Below are positions 54,704-63,192 of a DNA stretch of 64,000 bases, one piece after another (position 1 is the first letter of the stretch; each line of letters opens with the position of its first letter). The notes beneath the pieces are model-generated. The model saw nothing but the letters and a program-made list of their open reading frames with translations. It was not told the DNA's origin and did no database searches. A program made the translations under genes and the position numbers. The stretch lies in contig JANRKK010000001.1 of the NCBI GenBank assembly GCA_033763555.1, positions 11,843 to 75,842 of the forward strand, given 5' to 3'. This DNA is from JALYJG01 sp033763555. Its GTDB lineage: Bacteria; Pseudomonadota; Alphaproteobacteria; UBA9219.

Positions 54704-55306
54704 TCAAACCCACGGCCTTTCGGCCTTCTGTCGTTCTTCATAGGAACCAATTGCCGCGGTTTTCTTTTCCGTAATGCCAATATCGTCCAGACCGTTCAAC
54801 AGGCAGTCGCGCCGGAAAGCATCCGTCTTGAAAGAAAAATTGATATTGCGCGGATAAGCCGTAACGCATTGGGTTTCGAGGTCGACGGTCAGCGCCGCAC
54901 CCTGCTTCGCCAGCTCCATCAGCTGATCAATTTGCTCCTGCGGCAACACGACCGGAAGTAAGCCATTCTTGAAACAATTATTGAAAAAGATGTCAGCAAA
55001 ACTTGGCGCGATCACACAACGGATACCAAAATCCTGCAAAGCCCAGGGCGCATGCTCGCGGCTCGAACCGCAGCCGAAATTCGCACCCGCAATCAGAATT
55101 TGCGCCTGCCGATAGGCTGGCTGGTTCAGAACGAAATCAGGGTTTTCCCCGCCGTCCGGCGTATAGCGTAGATCATTGAACAGGTTTTTGCCAAGCCCCG
55201 TGCGCTTGATGGTTTTCAAAAATTGCTTGGGGATGATCGCGTCCGTATCGACATTGACCATCGGCAATGGCGCAGCAACGCCCGTGAGTTTCGTGAATTT
55301 TTGCAT
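54704..55306 (-). CDS. leuD: 3-isopropylmalate dehydratase small subunit
   Basis: A 200-residue subunit of isopropylmalate isomerase in leucine synthesis. Marks are VNVDTDAIIPKQFLK, the swivelling-domain GANFGCGSSREHAPWAL, and FADIFFNNCFKNGLLP. The start overlaps the leuC stop by one base, so the two subunits are made in step. leuB, often next in alphaproteobacteria, is not adjacent; ettA follows. Confidence 0.96.
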   Translation of the reverse strand: MQKFTKLTGVAAPLPMVNVDTDAIIPKQFLKTIKRTGLGKNLFNDLRYTPDGGENPDFVLNQPAYRQAQILIAGANFGCGSSREHAPWALQDFGIRCVIAPSFADIFFNNCFKNGLLPVVLPQEQIDQLMELAKQGAALTVDLETQCVTAYPRNINFSFKTDAFRRDCLLNGLDDIGITEKKTAAIGSYEERQKAERPWV

Positions 55307-56709
55307 CAGGTCAGTTCCCGCACATCGGTCAGCCTACCCGTAACCGCTGCCGCAGCCGCCATCGCCGGGCTCATCAGATGCGTGCGGCCGCTACGTCCCT
55401 GCCGCCCCTCAAAATTGCGATTGGAGGTGGAAGCGCAGCGTTCACCCGGATCCAGCCGGTCTTCATTCATCGCCAGGCACATCGAACAACCCGGCTCCCG
55501 CCATTCAAACCCGGCTTCAAGGAAAATCTTATCGAGGCCCTCTTTTTCCGCCTGCTGCTTCACAAGACCAGAGCCCGGCACCACCAGCGCCTGCACGTTC
55601 TTCGCAACATGGCGGCCTCTGGCCACTTGCGCAGCGGCGCGTAAATCCTCAATCCGGCTGTTGGTGCAGGAACCGATGAAAACCTTGTCCACCGTCACAT
55701 CCGTCAGCTTCATGCCGGGTGTAAGCCCCATATAATCCAGCGCGCGCTGCATGGATTGTTTTTTGACATTATCCTTTGTCATGGCCGGGTCAGGCACAAT
55801 GCCCGTGATCGGCGCGACATCTTCCGGCGATGTGCCCCATGTGATGGTCGGCGCGATTTTCGTGGCATCGAGTTTGACTTCCTTGTCATATTTCGCCCCC
55901 GCATCGCTCGGCAATGTGCGCCAGTAGGCCACGGCTTTATCCCATGCTTCGCCCTTTGGTGCTTTCGGGCGGCCTTTCAGATAGGCAAAGGTGGTTTCAT
56001 CCGGCGCAATTAGCCCGGCGCGCGCGCCCGCTTCGATGCTCATATTGCAAATGGTCATGCGGCCTTCCATCGACAGTGCGCGGATGGCCGAGCCCGTATA
56101 TTCGATTACATAGCCTGTACCGCCCGCCGTGCCGATTTCGCCTATGATGGCGAGAACAATATCCTTGGCGGTCACGCCGGGCGATAAGACGCCATCGACC
56201 TCCACGCGCATATTTTTATAAGGCTTCATCAAAAGCGTCTGTGTTGCCAGCACATGCTCGACTTCCGAGGTGCCGATGCCGAAGGCCAGCGCGCCAAACG
56301 CGCCATGCGTCGAGGTATGGCTGTCGCCACAAACAACCGTCGTCCCGGGCAGTGTGAAACCCTGCTCCGGCCCGACGATATGAACGATACCCTGCCGTAT
56401 ATCATTCATCGCATAATATTCGATGCCACTCTCGCGCACATTTTCGGCAAGGGTTTCGACCTGATGCCGGGATTCCGGTTCGCGAATACCCTGCGCGCGA
56501 TCGGGCGTAGTTGGTACATTATGATCAGCAACGGCAAGCGTCAGATCGGCGCGACGCACCTTGCGCCCGGCCATGCGCAGCCCTTCAAAGGCCTGCGGGC
56601 TGGTGACTTCATGCACCAGATGACGGTCGATATAAATCAGGCAGGTGCCGTCATCCTGACGCGCGACGACATGGATGTCCCAGATTTTATCATAAAGGGT
56701 TTTGGGCAT
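55306..56709 (-). CDS. leuC: 3-isopropylmalate dehydratase large subunit
   Basis: A 467-residue aconitase-family [4Fe-4S] enzyme converting 2- to 3-isopropylmalate with LeuD. Cluster-binding cysteines are in GSCTNSRIEDLRAA and PGCSMCLAMN; the substrate segment VVCGDSHTSTHGAFG is complete. The region upstream (56710-56931) carries a three-hairpin palindromic element, which may take part in termination of pgeF or control of leuC. Confidence 0.97.
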   Translation of the reverse strand: MPKTLYDKIWDIHVVARQDDGTCLIYIDRHLVHEVTSPQAFEGLRMAGRKVRRADLTLAVADHNVPTTPDRAQGIREPESRHQVETLAENVRESGIEYYAMNDIRQGIVHIVGPEQGFTLPGTTVVCGDSHTSTHGAFGALAFGIGTSEVEHVLATQTLLMKPYKNMRVEVDGVLSPGVTAKDIVLAIIGEIGTAGGTGYVIEYTGSAIRALSMEGRMTICNMSIEAGARAGLIAPDETTFAYLKGRPKAPKGEAWDKAVAYWRTLPSDAGAKYDKEVKLDATKIAPTITWGTSPEDVAPITGIVPDPAMTKDNVKKQSMQRALDYMGLTPGMKLTDVTVDKVFIGSCTNSRIEDLRAAAQVARGRHVAKNVQALVVPGSGLVKQQAEKEGLDKIFLEAGFEWREPGCSMCLAMNEDRLDPGERCASTSNRNFEGRQGRSGRTHLMSPAMAAAAAVTGRLTDVRELT

Positions 56710-56760
56710 AAAAATCCTTCTCTAATCCACAATACAAAAGAGCAACAATTTTAACAAGTA

Positions 56761-56924
56761 ACGTCATCCCGGAAAAATTTGTCGAAACGCAGTGGAAACA
56801 AATTTTATCCGGGACCCAGTTCCCCTATCGGATCGAACAGCCTTTGCCGATAGGCCAGCTGGGTTCCAGATAAACTTTCTTTTGCTCATTTCATTCGCGA
56901 AGAGAAAGTTTTCTGGAATGACGT
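56761..56924. repeat. Three-hairpin palindromic repeat element
   Basis: The element starts ACGTCATCCCGG and ends TCTGGAATGACGT, imperfect inverted copies whose outer ACGTCAT/ATGACGT match exactly. Three hairpins lie inside: AAAATTTGT with ACAAATTTT, CCTATCGG with CCGATAGG, and AACTTTCT with AGAAAGTT. ACCCAG/CTGGGT adds a longer-range pair. At 164 bp, without an ORF, between pgeF and leuC, it looks like a non-autonomous palindromic element of the kind dispersed in Rickettsia and other genomes. Confidence 0.75.
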
Positions 56925-56931
56925 TGAGAGT

Positions 56932-57681
56932 TTAATCCGCCAAAACAATTACCGAAATCAGGCTGCCGGAACGGCCGCCGCCTCTCAGGCAGTCGCGGCG
57001 GTAGCTGAAAAATTGTTCTTCATCGGCACAGGTATCGGCAGGCGAAGATTCGATGGAGTCCAGATTCAATGCCTTCAACTTGGCTTCCGCATAGCCGGGC
57101 AGATTGAACATGTAATGGCCACTTTTGAAGGCAGGGCGGAAGAATTTTTCATGCTCGGGATTTTCAGCCAGAAAAGGTGCAGGAAATTCCGGCCCAACCT
57201 CGTAGGAATTTTGCCAGATGCAGGGGCCGATGGCCGCACGCATGGACGTCCTGTTTGCACCCAGTTTTTCCATGGCTGCCACCGTATTTTCAATCACACC
57301 CGTCAACGCGCCGCGCCAACCCGCATGCGCTGCGCCAATGACTCCGGCCTTTCTATCCACGAGTAACAGTGGCGCGCAATCCGCCGTAAGAATGCCGAGA
57401 GCAATACCTTTTTCCTTCGTCACCATCGCGTCGGCCTGAGGCCGTTCATTTGCCGCCCATGGCCTTGCAATCGTAACAACATCCGGCGAATGGATTTGAT
57501 AGCAGCTCAGCAGATTGGCGGGCTTAACAGACAGGCTTTCCGCCACGCGACGGCGATTTTCGCCAAGTTCTGCCGGATCATATTTTTCCGACAGGCCACA
57601 ATTGCCCCATGCGCTGGTAAAAAAACCGTGCCGGACGCCGGACAGGCCTTCAAGATTATCAGCACGAAGAATTTCGGACAT
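56932..57681 (-). CDS. pgeF: Purine-nucleoside/peptidoglycan-editing factor PgeF (YfiH, laccase domain)
   Basis: A 249-residue protein of the YfiH/DUF152 family. The zinc-site residues are in CYQIHSPDVV, TADCAPLLLVD and GAAHAGWRG. E. coli YfiH corrects misincorporated serine in peptidoglycan precursors; related proteins cleave nucleosides. It overlaps the midA stop by one base. The order lgt-midA-pgeF is a common alphaproteobacterial cluster. Its stop lies 8 bp from a palindromic element. Confidence 0.92.
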   Translation of the reverse strand: MSEILRADNLEGLSGVRHGFFTSAWGNCGLSEKYDPAELGENRRRVAESLSVKPANLLSCYQIHSPDVVTIARPWAANERPQADAMVTKEKGIALGILTADCAPLLLVDRKAGVIGAAHAGWRGALTGVIENTVAAMEKLGANRTSMRAAIGPCIWQNSYEVGPEFPAPFLAENPEHEKFFRPAFKSGHYMFNLPGYAEAKLKALNLDSIESSPADTCADEEQFFSYRRDCLRGGGRSGSLISVIVLAD

Positions 57682-58754
57682 CAGAAACCGGGAAGCTCGG
57701 AGAGTTGCGGCGACATCACCGCCATTACTTTAAACAGAGTTCCCATTTGCGATGAATCGGTCAGACGATGCAAGGCCGAATTGATATCATCCACCTGTTG
57801 TGGCGTCGCTGTCTGCCGCAATTGCATGGCGCGAAGCTCCAGACCAAGGGCGCGCAGAAACTCCCCCTGCCCTATGGGCCCCAGAATGGATACGTTCTGC
57901 GCCAGCCCGACATTCTTGAGTACCGCGAAATCCACATGGGCCGTAACATCGACATCACCCGGACTGGACAGAACGTCGACGGTCTTGTGCCCCGCCACCG
58001 CCTGCAAGGTCGCGGCACCGGGCGGTTCGACATAGCCATAGTCAATCACCAACGCCGCCCCGCCATGCTGCGCAATATGCCGCGAAAGAGTTTTGAGAAC
58101 GGCCAGCGATGCCAGCGAAGCCTCATGCACGGTTCCTGGATTGGCTTCGCGCAGTGCCTGCGGAATGAACATATCCAGCGCCGCATCATGCGGCGACAGG
58201 GTAAAGATCAATTCATCATCCTTGAGGGTAACGCGGCGCTCACACCAGCCTTGAAATGTTTTTTCAAACTGACGGATTGGCAGAGCATCGAAAAATTCAT
58301 TAGCGATCGCCAGCACGGGCAAAGCAGGCATGGATGCCAGATCGTCGATATAGTGAATTTTATAATCACTGAGCTTTTCCTGTTGCGCCTTGCGCAAATG
58401 CCCGCTGCTTTCCAGAAGGCAGAGCGTCATACCCTGCTGAAAGCCCGTGATCTTCGCCGTGGCGCGCAAAGCATCCTGCATCAGGGTGCCACGCCCCGGC
58501 CCCAATTCCAGCAGCACGAATTTTTCCGGCTTGCCCATCTGACGCCAGACATCGGCGCACCACAGGCCAATCATCTCGCCGAACATCTGGCTGATCTCCG
58601 GCGCGGTGATGAAATCTCCCGTCTGCCCCAGCGGGTCGCCATGGCGGTAATAGCCATGCTCGGGATGCTGCAGCACCAAATCCATATAATCGGCAACGGA
58701 GATGGAGCCGCGTTTTCCGATCAGTTCCCGGATGACATTGCCCAGACCTGCCAT
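57681..58754 (-). CDS. MidA/NDUFAF7-like protein arginine methyltransferase
   Basis: A 357-residue SAM-dependent methyltransferase (DUF185). The mitochondrial homologue NDUFAF7 dimethylates an arginine of complex I subunit NDUFS2. Family marks are HPEHGYYRHGDPLGQTGDFITAPEISQMFGE, the SAM-binding LLELGPGRGTLMQDALRA, and the FFDALPIRQF segment. Complex I assembly is therefore a plausible role. It begins 1 bp after lgt and overlaps pgeF by one base. Confidence 0.92.
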   Translation of the reverse strand: MAGLGNVIRELIGKRGSISVADYMDLVLQHPEHGYYRHGDPLGQTGDFITAPEISQMFGEMIGLWCADVWRQMGKPEKFVLLELGPGRGTLMQDALRATAKITGFQQGMTLCLLESSGHLRKAQQEKLSDYKIHYIDDLASMPALPVLAIANEFFDALPIRQFEKTFQGWCERRVTLKDDELIFTLSPHDAALDMFIPQALREANPGTVHEASLASLAVLKTLSRHIAQHGGAALVIDYGYVEPPGAATLQAVAGHKTVDVLSSPGDVDVTAHVDFAVLKNVGLAQNVSILGPIGQGEFLRALGLELRAMQLRQTATPQQVDDINSALHRLTDSSQMGTLFKVMAVMSPQLSELPGF

Positions 58755-58755
58755 T

Positions 58756-59568
58756 TCAGGCTTTGCGGCGCTTCACCCTGCGCTCCGTCCGCATGATCAG
58801 GTAGATGCCGAAGAAAACCATCGGCAGGCATAACAGCTGGCCCATCGTCGCCGCATTGGCAAAAAGAAAGCCGAGCTGCTGGTCAGGCTCGCGGAAAAAC
58901 TCGACCGCAAAGCGGAACAGCCCATAACCCAGAACGAAACAGCCGGACAGATACCCCGGACGCCCGCGGAATTTTTTCTGCTGCACGATGAAGAAGAGAA
59001 TGATGAAGAGAACAACACCTTCCAGCAACGCTTCGTAAAGCTGACTGGGGTGGCGGGCGATGCCATCGCCGCTGCGCGGGAATATGACGCCCCACGGCAT
59101 ATCCGTCGCGCGGCCATATAATTCGCCGTTGATGAAATTGGCAACGCGGCCCAGCCCAAGCCCGATTGGCGCAACACAGGCCAGCACATCCGTGAAGGCA
59201 AAGAAATCCAGTTTATGTCTGCGCGTATATATCCATGCGGCACTCATCACGCCGATGATACCGCCATGGAACGACATACCACCATGCCAGACTTGGAGAA
59301 TTTCCAGAGGATGCGAGGCGTAATAATCCGGCTGATAGAACAGGACATAACCAATCCGTCCGCCGATGATTGTGCCGATCACGGCCCAGGTCAGGAACGC
59401 ATCATAAAATTCCGCTTTCGGACCTTTGGCGTTCTGCTTCGCCAGATAGAGGCAGTAACGCCAGCCAATGATAAACCCCGCCAGGTAAGCCAGCGCGTAC
59501 CAGCGGATGACAATCGGGCCGATGGAGAGGGCAACGGGGTCAATCGGCGGAAAAGCAAGAGCAAACAT
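58756..59568 (-). CDS. lgt: Prolipoprotein diacylglyceryl transferase
   Basis: A 270-residue inner-membrane enzyme transferring diacylglycerol to the lipobox cysteine. The signature GRVANFINGELYGRATDMPWG is present, along with HGGMSFHGG and RHPSQLYEALLEG. Seven or so membrane helices are visible. The ATG at 59568 has GAGG six bases upstream; a TTG at 59580 is less likely. It is needed for the lipoproteins predicted at 18212 and 50992. It is divergent from the UbiK-like gene. Confidence 0.95.
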   Translation of the reverse strand: MFALAFPPIDPVALSIGPIVIRWYALAYLAGFIIGWRYCLYLAKQNAKGPKAEFYDAFLTWAVIGTIIGGRIGYVLFYQPDYYASHPLEILQVWHGGMSFHGGIIGVMSAAWIYTRRHKLDFFAFTDVLACVAPIGLGLGRVANFINGELYGRATDMPWGVIFPRSGDGIARHPSQLYEALLEGVVLFIILFFIVQQKKFRGRPGYLSGCFVLGYGLFRFAVEFFREPDQQLGFLFANAATMGQLLCLPMVFFGIYLIMRTERRVKRRKA

Positions 59569-59662
59569 AGCGAACCTCAAACGGCTGCTGCGGGGCGGGA
59601 CAGCTTATGTTATACACGCGCCGCCCCGTCTGCAAAGCGGGAATGAAAAACGGAGAATAGAT

Positions 59663-59992
59663 ATGCCGAAGAATCAGACTTTCGTCGATGACATGATGGC
59701 GTTGGGTGGCAGCGTATTGGGGAATCTTCTCGGTGCGCGGCACGACATGCGGGCGCAGGCACGGCAACGGATGGAATCACTGACACAGATTCTCGATCTT
59801 GTGAGTCGGAGCGAGTTCGATGCTGCCTTCGGCATGCTGGCCAAGGCACGCGCGACGCAGGAAGACCTGCTTGAACGGCTCGAAGCGGTTGAGGCCAAAC
59901 TGAATCTGTCAAGCGGCAAGCAGGGCAAAAAACCGAAGAAACAATCTTTACCTTCTGTTAAAAAAGGTAACCGCCGCACACGGCGCAAATAA
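59663..59992 (+). CDS. UbiK/BMFP-family accessory factor
   Basis: A 109-residue protein of the BMFP (membrane fusogenic)/UbiK family: an amphipathic N-terminal half (DMMALGGSVLGNLLGARHDMRAQARQRME) and a trimer-forming coiled coil (LLERLEAVEAKLN), then a Lys/Arg-rich tail. In E. coli UbiK aids the ubiquinone synthesis complex. The ATG at 59663 has GGAG upstream; a frame from 59507 overlaps lgt and is rejected. Divergence from lgt is typical of alphaproteobacteria. The GANTC cluster starts 3 bp after its stop. Confidence 0.85.
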   Translation: MPKNQTFVDDMMALGGSVLGNLLGARHDMRAQARQRMESLTQILDLVSRSEFDAAFGMLAKARATQEDLLERLEAVEAKLNLSSGKQGKKPKKQSLPSVKKGNRRTRRK

Positions 59993-59994
59993 TT

Positions 59995-60133
59995 GATTCA
60001 AGACTCTGAAATGATTCAAAAAATGAGTCTTTTGAATCCGTTAGCGTAATGAAACTAAATTAATTCCGGCTTCGTACTCTGTGACTCAAAAAACACGGAC
60101 GCCATCCGAGTGCGAAAAAAGATTCCGAGACTC
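59995..60133. promoter_or_regulatory. Cluster of eight GANTC sites upstream of a YbjN gene
   Basis: GANTC, the CcrM methylation site in alphaproteobacteria, occurs at 59995, 60002, 60013, 60025, 60034, 60083, 60121 and 60129. About 0.5 sites would be expected by chance in 139 bp. The first five lie in an inverted repeat, with GATTCAA and GACTC in one arm and GAGTC and TTGAATC in the other. The block fills most of the 198-bp gap between the UbiK-like gene and the YbjN gene at 60191. Methylation-dependent expression or a DNA landmark function is inferred. Confidence 0.7.
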
Positions 60134-60190
60134 TTGCGACGCAGCCCGGCTTTTTGATACCCAAGAGCCTTCCTTTCGGCGGGAGCTTTC

Positions 60191-60697
60191 ATGTCCTTTG
60201 TCTCATCCGTTCAAGAACGCATAGCGCCTTCCAATCCTCTCGACATTCTCGAAGATATCGTCACCGCAAACGAGTGGTTGTTTGAACGATCCACCGACGA
60301 CGAGTTGATTGTCGAGCTGGCAGGACGCTGGTGCCACTACCGTATGTTCTTTGTCTGGCAGCGCGAGATCGGAGCTTTGCAATTCACCTGTCAGTTCGAC
60401 ATGAAGGTACCCGACGTCAAGCGTGGCGATGTCAGCGAACTTCTCGTCATGCTCAACAACCGTCTCTGGCTCGGGCATTTCGATCTGGAGTATCAGCAGA
60501 ACACACCTCTGTTCCGCTATACCATCCTCGCGCGCAACAACCGGATGCCCAACGTCGAGGCGCTTGAAGACCTCGTCGAAATCGCGCTGACGGAATGCGA
60601 ACGCTTCTATCCTGCTTTCCAATTCGTCATCTGGGGCGGCAAGCGCCCTGGCGAAGCCATGGCGGCCTCGATGATCGAAGTCGCCGGACAGGCCTGA
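60191..60697 (+). CDS. YbjN-domain protein
   Basis: A 168-residue protein with the YbjN fold (related to type III secretion chaperones and to stress-response regulators in enterobacteria). Visible features are NPLDILEDIVTANEWLFERS at the start, LQFTCQFDMKVPD, LNNRLWLGHFDLE and the C-terminal FYPAFQFVIWGGK. The function in alphaproteobacteria is unknown. CGGGAG stands six bases before the ATG. Its upstream region is the GANTC cluster, so expression may follow the cell cycle. Confidence 0.82.
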   Translation: MSFVSSVQERIAPSNPLDILEDIVTANEWLFERSTDDELIVELAGRWCHYRMFFVWQREIGALQFTCQFDMKVPDVKRGDVSELLVMLNNRLWLGHFDLEYQQNTPLFRYTILARNNRMPNVEALEDLVEIALTECERFYPAFQFVIWGGKRPGEAMAASMIEVAGQA

Positions 60698-60743
60698 GTT
60701 CACCCTTCCTTCCCTTCAACCCCAGCAGCAAAAGAGAACGACC

Positions 60744-60863
60744 ATGCGCAAGACATCCAAAACCAAGAGAAGAACCAAGTCCCGCAAAAAGCCCGTCGGC
60801 CTTTTCACCAAGCTTCTTCAAGGCTGCACAGGATTTATGACCAGCGCTTTCGCGTTCCGTTAA
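60744..60863 (+). CDS. Possible 39-residue basic peptide
   Basis: An ORF of 39 codons starts MRKTSKTKRRTKSRKKPVG and ends in a hydrophobic FMTSAFAFR. The first half has eleven Lys/Arg in 17 residues, which suggests nucleic-acid or membrane contact if made. It lies 46 bp after the YbjN stop and 39 bp before a good terminator, so it would be in the YbjN transcript. No strong Shine-Dalgarno is present (AGAGAA only). The whole stretch 60698-61010 contains otherwise only the terminator and the leader of the next gene. Confidence 0.35.
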   Translation: MRKTSKTKRRTKSRKKPVGLFTKLLQGCTGFMTSAFAFR

Positions 60864-60902
60864 GCGTCTCGGACTTTTCCAACCCTCCTTCAAGATGGTT
60901 AA

Positions 60903-60938
60903 AACAGGCTGTTGCTCTGGCAATAGCCTGTTTTTATT
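60903..60938 (+). terminator. Rho-independent terminator
   Basis: AACAGGCT at 60903-60910 pairs with AGCCTGTT at 60925-60932, with inner TTGC/GCAA pairs around the loop TCTG. The hairpin runs into a T-rich tract (TTTTTATTT). It should end the YbjN transcript and isolate the orphan gene at 61011. Confidence 0.8.
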
Positions 60939-61010
60939 TGTGTTTTAATGCTAAATAGTTGCCGGATTTTCGGGTAGATTGTTACGGAAATAATTACAGG
61001 ATTTTACAGC

Positions 61011-62012
61011 ATGCGCCGCGCAGAATACGGAAAAGGTGGAGAGCTCCTCTCTCTCAAAGCTTTTATGGATCGGGCAGGTTCTGACGACCCTAAAAAATGG
61101 ATCGTCAAACCTCATTGCCATGACTGTGGCGAAGAGGTTTTTGCCTACGACAAGCGTGGCGCGAGAGGATTTCATGCAGCGCGCGATGAAGTCACAAAGC
61201 ATGTTCCCCGAACAAAACCCGGATTTCACCACTACCCGGTTGACCCCGCAGATACGACGTCACCTGTCCTGACTTGCCCCAGCTCATTCCGCGACGATCC
61301 AAGATTTAAAGACCCACGCCTTAAAGACCTTATGGACAGCATGGAATTTCGTCGCGACGAACTCGAAAGAAATACGGCTGCTCTTTCCGAACCCAAAATG
61401 GCGGCCGCCCTTGAAAAAGTTCAAAGGTTTTTTATGCACCGATTAACAGGCAAGTCCGTTCTTTCAGACGATGACCAGAAAGATATCAAAAAAATTACCA
61501 AAGGCTTGATTACTATGGCCGGATTATCCCAGCACCCCTGGGTGTTGCCATATATGCAGGCACTGTTTGTTGGAGCACGCACACGCTTGGCGCGTTCCCA
61601 CAGACGCACCTACAAAGCTGCTTACGACAACCAAGGAACGCAAAAACTTCCCGTTCAATATGCCAACAAGGAAACAGGTTGGCTAACAGTTCCTCGAAGT
61701 ATTGTTTTGGGCTTTAAAGGAAAGTCAGGAAAAATAACGCCCATGCGTTATCAGGGCGGCCAGGGCGCCGAAATTTCTTTCCCGGTCTCGAGAGATTTTG
61801 CGGCCAGTATCTTCCTCGACGGCAGGTCACCCAGTAAGAAACCGGAGGCAGCACGCACACCCCCTCGTCCCGCAGCCGCTCCTGTACGCGCAGCGCGCAG
61901 AGTGCCTGGCCGATCAATGGCACCTCGTCAGCTAGCGCCGCCTCGCCCATCAAAATTACAGCAGCGTGAAGCTCAGGGACAAACAACGCTTTTCCGAGTT
62001 GCACAGCTATAA
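61011..62012 (+). CDS. Unknown protein with an N-terminal Cys/His motif and basic Pro-rich tail
   Basis: A 333-residue protein with no recognised family. Residues 34-75 contain PHCHDCGEEVFAYDKRG followed by several His (FHAARDE, GFHHYP) and a later Cys, a possible zinc-binding fold that loosely recalls competence protein CoiA N-termini. The middle is helical (MHRLTGKSVLSDDDQ). The last 60 residues are Pro/Ala/Arg-rich low complexity. AGGA precedes the ATG. It lies between a terminator and prfB as a single unit. Confidence 0.5.
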   Translation: MRRAEYGKGGELLSLKAFMDRAGSDDPKKWIVKPHCHDCGEEVFAYDKRGARGFHAARDEVTKHVPRTKPGFHHYPVDPADTTSPVLTCPSSFRDDPRFKDPRLKDLMDSMEFRRDELERNTAALSEPKMAAALEKVQRFFMHRLTGKSVLSDDDQKDIKKITKGLITMAGLSQHPWVLPYMQALFVGARTRLARSHRRTYKAAYDNQGTQKLPVQYANKETGWLTVPRSIVLGFKGKSGKITPMRYQGGQGAEISFPVSRDFAASIFLDGRSPSKKPEAARTPPRPAAAPVRAARRVPGRSMAPRQLAPPRPSKLQQREAQGQTTLFRVAQL

Positions 62013-62061
62013 TTTTCCGCTATCTTACCGCTGCTTATTCATTCAACTTTCTGAGTTATCC

Positions 62062-63178
62062 ATGCGCGCCGAAGTTCAGTCCGCCGTAGCAGCGATCGAG
62101 AAATCGCTCGACCTGCTGAGGAGGCATCTTTGACCTCGACAAATCTCTCGCCCGTTTGGACGAGCTGAACAAGCTCGCCGAAGACCCCGATCTCTGGAAC
62201 GACTCCCAACGCGCGCAAGGCATCATGCGCGAACGCACGCATCTGGATAACGCCATCCGCGGCTATCGCGAGCTGGAGTCTGGCGTCAACGACAATATCG
62301 AAATGATCAAGATGGCCGAGACGGAAGGCGACCAAGGCATCATCGCCGAAGCCGAAAACGCCATTTTCAAACTGCGCGAAACCGCTGCGCAGCGCGAGTT
62401 GGAAAGCCTGCTGTCGGGCGAGGCCGATGCCAATGACTGTTATCTGGAAGTCAATGCAGGCGCAGGCGGCACCGAAGCCCAGGACTGGGCCGAGATGATG
62501 ACGCGCATGTATGTGCGTTGGGCCGAACAGCATGGGTACAAGGTGGAGTGGATTGAAGAATCCGCGGGCGAAGAAGCCGGACTGAAATCCGCCTCCGTAC
62601 AAATCAAGGGGCACAACGCCTATGGCTGGCTGAAAACGGAATCCGGCGTGCATCGGCTGGTGCGCATCAGCCCCTATGACTCCAACGCACGGCGCCACAC
62701 CAGTTTCGCCAGCGTTTCTGTTACGCCTGTAGTTGATGAATCCATTCCCATCGAAATCCTCGACAAGGACCTCAAGATCGATACCTACCGCGCCTCGGGC
62801 GCTGGTGGGCAGCATGTCAACAAAACTGAAAGCGCTGTGCGCATCACCCATTTACCCACGGGCATTGTCGCGGCCTGCCAGCAGGAACGCTCGCAGCACA
62901 AAAACCGCGCCAAGGCGATGGCGATGCTCAAAGCCAAAATGTATGAAGCCGAACTAAAAAAACGCGAGGCCGCCGCCGCAGCCCTCGAAGCGCAGAAGAC
63001 CGAAATCGGCTGGGGCCACCAGATACGTTCCTATGTCCTGCAACCCTATCAGATGGTGAAGGATGCGCGTACAGGCGTGGAAACCAGCCAAACGCAGGCG
63101 GTACTCGACGGCGACATTGATATGTTCCTGCAGGCTTCTCTTGCACACAGGATTAAGGGGCAGGTGGAGAGTTCCTAA
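62062..63178 (+). CDS. prfB: Peptide chain release factor 2, with programmed +1 frameshift
   Basis: A 371-residue release factor reading UGA and UAA. Translation starts at ATG 62062, runs 23 codons to CTT at 62128-62130, then shifts +1 past the in-frame TGA (62131-62133) and continues at GAC 62132. The joined protein reads RRHLDLDKSLARLDELN without a break. The peptidyl-hydrolysis GGQ motif is in GAGGQHVNKTESAVR. The codon-recognition tripeptide is SPY (ISPYDSNARRHTSFAS) where E. coli has SPF, a variant I recall from other alphaproteobacteria. The gene is complete. Confidence 0.95.
62119..62134 (+). promoter_or_regulatory. prfB autoregulatory frameshift site
   Basis: An internal Shine-Dalgarno AGGAGG (62119-62124) stands three bases before the slippery CTT, followed by TGAC (62131-62134). 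This is the classical prfB arrangement: low RF2 slows termination at UGA and favours the +1 shift, raising RF2 synthesis. Confidence 0.93.
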
Positions 63179-63192
63179 ACCAGCCTCTTTGA

